A stretch of DNA of 64,000 nucleotides, taken from assembly GCA_965202745.1 (NCBI GenBank), contig CBDBCB010000015.1, forward strand, positions 124,001 through 188,000. Reading direction: 5' to 3'. Below the pieces are notes generated by a model. It had not been told where the DNA came from. It ran no database searches and saw only the letters and a program-made list of their open reading frames with translations. This document shows positions 61,768-64,000 of this stretch, one piece after another (the stretch's first letter is position 1; each line of letters starts with the position of its first letter). This DNA comes from JACKII01 sp965202745. GTDB taxonomy: Bacteria > Pseudomonadota > Alphaproteobacteria > Bin95. Made by a program: the position numbers and the translations under genes.

Positions 61768-63141
61768 ATGGACGGCATTACCCGCTTCGCCGCCCACGCG
61801 GCCGACACTCCGTTCGAGGCCATCCCGCTCGCCGCAGTCGAAGCAACCAAGACCTACCTGCTGGATAGCATCGGCGTCGGCATGGTCGGCTCCATCGCCC
61901 CCTACGCTGCGGAACTCACCGCTCTCAATGCGGGCACGGCTCCCAGCGGCACCTCCCGCGTGCTGGCGCAAGGCTCAGGCAGACTGCCCACAGCCGGCGC
62001 GGCCTTCTGCAATGCCTACCAGATTCACAATTCAGAGTTTGATTGCGTCCATGAAGGCGCCGTCGTCCACCCCATGGCGGTGATGCTGGGCGCTATCCTC
62101 TCCCACTTGGACCGCACAGGCGGCCAGGCTTCCGGCAAGGAGCTTCTCGCCTGCATCGCAACTGCCATCGACATGGCCGCCGGCATCGGCGTTGCCAGCA
62201 AGGCCCCGCTGAAATTCTTCCGCCCCGCAACCGCAGGCTGCTTTGGCACCACATTGGCGGTCGGGCGGCTGATGGGCTTCGACGCGGGCCAGTTGGTGGA
62301 TGCCTGCGGCACCGCTTACAGCCAGATGGGCGGCACCATGCAGGCCCATACGGAGGGCTCTCCCCTGCTGGCGATGCAGGTCGGTTTTAACTCCCGCAAC
62401 GCGATCATCGCCTGCGATATGACGGCGGCAGGCATTGCCGGACCGCAAAACGTACTGGAAGGCCCCTTCGGCTATTTCAACCTGTTCGAGGGCGAATACG
62501 ACCTTGCTCCCGTGCTGGGCAGCCTCGGCCAGACCTGGCGGATTACGGAGGTCGCGCACAAGCCCTACCCCTCCGGCCGGGCAACGCATGGCATGGTGGA
62601 TGCCCTGCTGCAATTGCAGGCAAAACATGGCTTCACGGCGGAGCAGGTCGCCAATATCCAAATCGAGGTGCCATCTCTCACTCACCGCCTGATCGCCCGC
62701 CCGGTAAAGCAAGGCATGGCCGTTGGCTATGCCCGGCTCTGCGGTCAGTACGCCTGTGCCAGTGCCTTGATTTCGCAAAGCCTCGGCATTGCCGATTATT
62801 CGGGGGAAGCCATCATCGATCCCGAGCGTCTGGCCCTGGCTGCCAAGGTCAGCATCACAACAGACAGCAACCCGGATCCTAACGCCCTGTCCCCCATCAC
62901 GGTAACAATATGCCTGAGCGATGGCACCGAACATGCCCGCACGCTCAACACCATTTACGGCAACCCGGCCAACCCGATGACACGCAATGCGCACCTCGCC
63001 AAGTTCCGCACCAATGCAAAGGCCGCCGCCAAACCGCTGACCGATGCGGGCATTGAAGCCATCATCGCGATGGTGGACACTCTGGAAGAACAGGCAACGG
63101 TCGCGCCCTTGCTCGACCTCATCCATGGAGGCCAGCCATGA
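61768..63141 (+). CDS. MmgE/PrpD family protein
   Basis: A 457-residue protein of the 2-methylcitrate dehydratase/iminodisuccinate epimerase superfamily. 'AVEATKTYLLDSIGVGMVGS', 'NAYQIHNSEFDCVHEGAVVH' (with the DDxH-like active-site region), 'FFRPATAGCFGTTLAVGRLM' and 'HKPYPSGRATHGMVDALLQL' are typical. Most members outside the methylcitrate cycle have unknown substrates, and no prpB or prpC genes are adjacent. Its end overlaps the next gene (ATGA), suggesting an operon with the PaaK-like ligase. Confidence 0.87.
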   Translation: MDGITRFAAHAADTPFEAIPLAAVEATKTYLLDSIGVGMVGSIAPYAAELTALNAGTAPSGTSRVLAQGSGRLPTAGAAFCNAYQIHNSEFDCVHEGAVVHPMAVMLGAILSHLDRTGGQASGKELLACIATAIDMAAGIGVASKAPLKFFRPATAGCFGTTLAVGRLMGFDAGQLVDACGTAYSQMGGTMQAHTEGSPLLAMQVGFNSRNAIIACDMTAAGIAGPQNVLEGPFGYFNLFEGEYDLAPVLGSLGQTWRITEVAHKPYPSGRATHGMVDALLQLQAKHGFTAEQVANIQIEVPSLTHRLIARPVKQGMAVGYARLCGQYACASALISQSLGIADYSGEAIIDPERLALAAKVSITTDSNPDPNALSPITVTICLSDGTEHARTLNTIYGNPANPMTRNAHLAKFRTNAKAAAKPLTDAGIEAIIAMVDTLEEQATVAPLLDLIHGGQP

Positions 63142-64000
63142 ACCCGGAAGACGTAGAATTACCTTCTTACTGGGCCGGTTTCGATCCGCGCGACGCGCTG
63201 GCAGCCTATCCGATTGGCCAGGCCTTTCTGGATGGCCCTGCTCAATGGTCCACCGACGAGCTTCGCGCCAACCAGGAACGCCGCTTTCAGCGCGTGATCG
63301 CCCGCGCCTGGGCCGTGCCGTTCTACCAGCGCCGATGGGAAGCTGCCGGGCTGGAACCCATGGACATCCAGACCCTGGATGACCTGACCAAAATTCCCAA
63401 ATTCTCCAAGGGCGACCTGATGGCCTCGATCGAGGCGCACCCGCCCTGGGGCGACTATCACGGCCTGGATCACAACTTCTCGCACAGCATCTTTCAAACC
63501 ACCAGCGGCACCACCGGCCTGCCGCAAAGCCTGTTCTTCGGTCCCAAGGATCGGGAGATGCAGAACCTGCTGCTCGCCCGCGCCTACCTGCTGCAAGGCA
63601 TGACCGGCCAGGACGTGGTTCACTCGGTCTATGGGTTCAGCATGGTCAATGGCGGCCACTATGTGCGGGAGGCCGTGACGCACTTCACCGACGCCCTGTT
63701 CCTGCCGGCCGGCACCGGGCGCGACATGCCCTCTACCCAGCAAGTTCAATTAATGCAGCGCTTCGGCGCGACGGTAATTGTGGGTTTTGCCGACTACATC
63801 AAGCGGCTGGCCGAAGTGGCGAAGGAAATGGGCCTCGACCCGGCTGAGGACTTGAAGGTCCGCATGATCACCGGCCATCTGGGCTTGGAAGACTGGGACG
63901 CGCTGTCGGCCATGTGGGGCGGGGCTGACTCCTTCGACTGGTACGGCGTCGGCGATACTGGCGTGATTGCAGCAGAGGGCCCGAGCCATGACGGCCTGCA
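63138..64000 (+). CDS. Phenylacetate-CoA-ligase-like AMP-binding enzyme, partial
   Basis: The first 287 residues are present and the gene runs off the right edge. 'FQTTSGTTGLPQSLFF' is the P-loop of adenylate-forming enzymes. 'YQRRWEAAGLEPMDIQTLDD' and 'LTKIPKFSKGDL' match the PaaK N-terminal domain, in which ligases begin RFxxxxxxAxxxPFYRxxxxxxG. It would activate an aromatic or similar acid to a CoA thioester. The ATG at 63138 overlaps the upstream MmgE/PrpD stop by four bases. Confidence 0.88.
   Translation, partial: MNPEDVELPSYWAGFDPRDALAAYPIGQAFLDGPAQWSTDELRANQERRFQRVIARAWAVPFYQRRWEAAGLEPMDIQTLDDLTKIPKFSKGDLMASIEAHPPWGDYHGLDHNFSHSIFQTTSGTTGLPQSLFFGPKDREMQNLLLARAYLLQGMTGQDVVHSVYGFSMVNGGHYVREAVTHFTDALFLPAGTGRDMPSTQQVQLMQRFGATVIVGFADYIKRLAEVAKEMGLDPAEDLKVRMITGHLGLEDWDALSAMWGGADSFDWYGVGDTGVIAAEGPSHDGL

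Overview
The window reads as a GC-rich chromosomal segment of an alphaproteobacterium, probably a deep-branching, Rhodospirillales-like lineage. The pointers are the obgE-proB-proA-nadD-rsfS-rlmH-envC-ctpA-rppH housekeeping block, rplU-rpmA, mmcB, a SufE/IscU-type pair, TAXI-type TRAP transporters and many CaiB/BaiF-type acyl-CoA genes. No taxonomic marker such as rRNA is present, so this placement is inference.

Layout. 1-4.4 kb: a partial MetE-like methyltransferase, a dienelactone hydrolase, a VOC protein and a GNAT-nitrilase fusion gene broken by an IS481-family element. 4.4-13 kb (minus strand): a molybdenum-hydroxylase (CO-dehydrogenase-like) accessory cluster with MoeA/MobA-like, XdhC, CoxF-like, CoxE, MoxR/CoxD, CoxM, CoxS and CoxG genes plus a decayed acyl-CoA ligase. 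The catalytic large subunit CoxL is absent. 13-15.4 kb: a rearranged IS256-family element with long perfect arms cuts a ferredoxin gene; a frameshifted membrane protein lies next to it. 15.6-28.6 kb: a PEP-CTERM-type protein, a ThDP enzyme, two complete TAXI-TRAP transporters with a frameshifted Acr3 between them, and two CaiB/BaiF CoA-transferases. 28.6-37.4 kb: the conserved housekeeping block. 37.7-42.5 kb: tRNA-Ser(CGA), mmcB, a dioxygenase, trmL, hemF and a 3-hydroxyisobutyrate-dehydrogenase-like gene. 42.6-48.9 kb: a dioxygenase pseudogene, then an operon that contains an in-frame UGA selenoprotein of the UGSC type with a recognisable bacterial SECIS hairpin, its large CxxC partner and an M19 dipeptidase; then a hydrolase and a frameshifted acyl-CoA dehydrogenase. 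49-57.6 kb: a GFA protein, several fused or truncated gene remnants, a hydantoinase, a benzoate transporter, Fe-S assembly genes, and a CobW-type metallochaperone divergent from hisI. 57.6-64 kb: the second IS481-family copy (inverted relative to the first), a HIRAN-domain pseudogene, an MBL hydrolase, a polysaccharide deacetylase, an MmgE/PrpD protein and a partial PaaK-like ligase.

Main points. The most notable biology is the selenoprotein operon at 44.6-46.6 kb. The second theme is genome erosion. At least nine genes are broken by single-base indels, amber codons, internal deletions, IS insertions or chimeric joints. Many of the indels lie in short G/C runs, so some may be sequencing errors rather than true pseudogenes. 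Two near-identical inverted IS copies bracket about 55 kb of the window and could mediate inversion.
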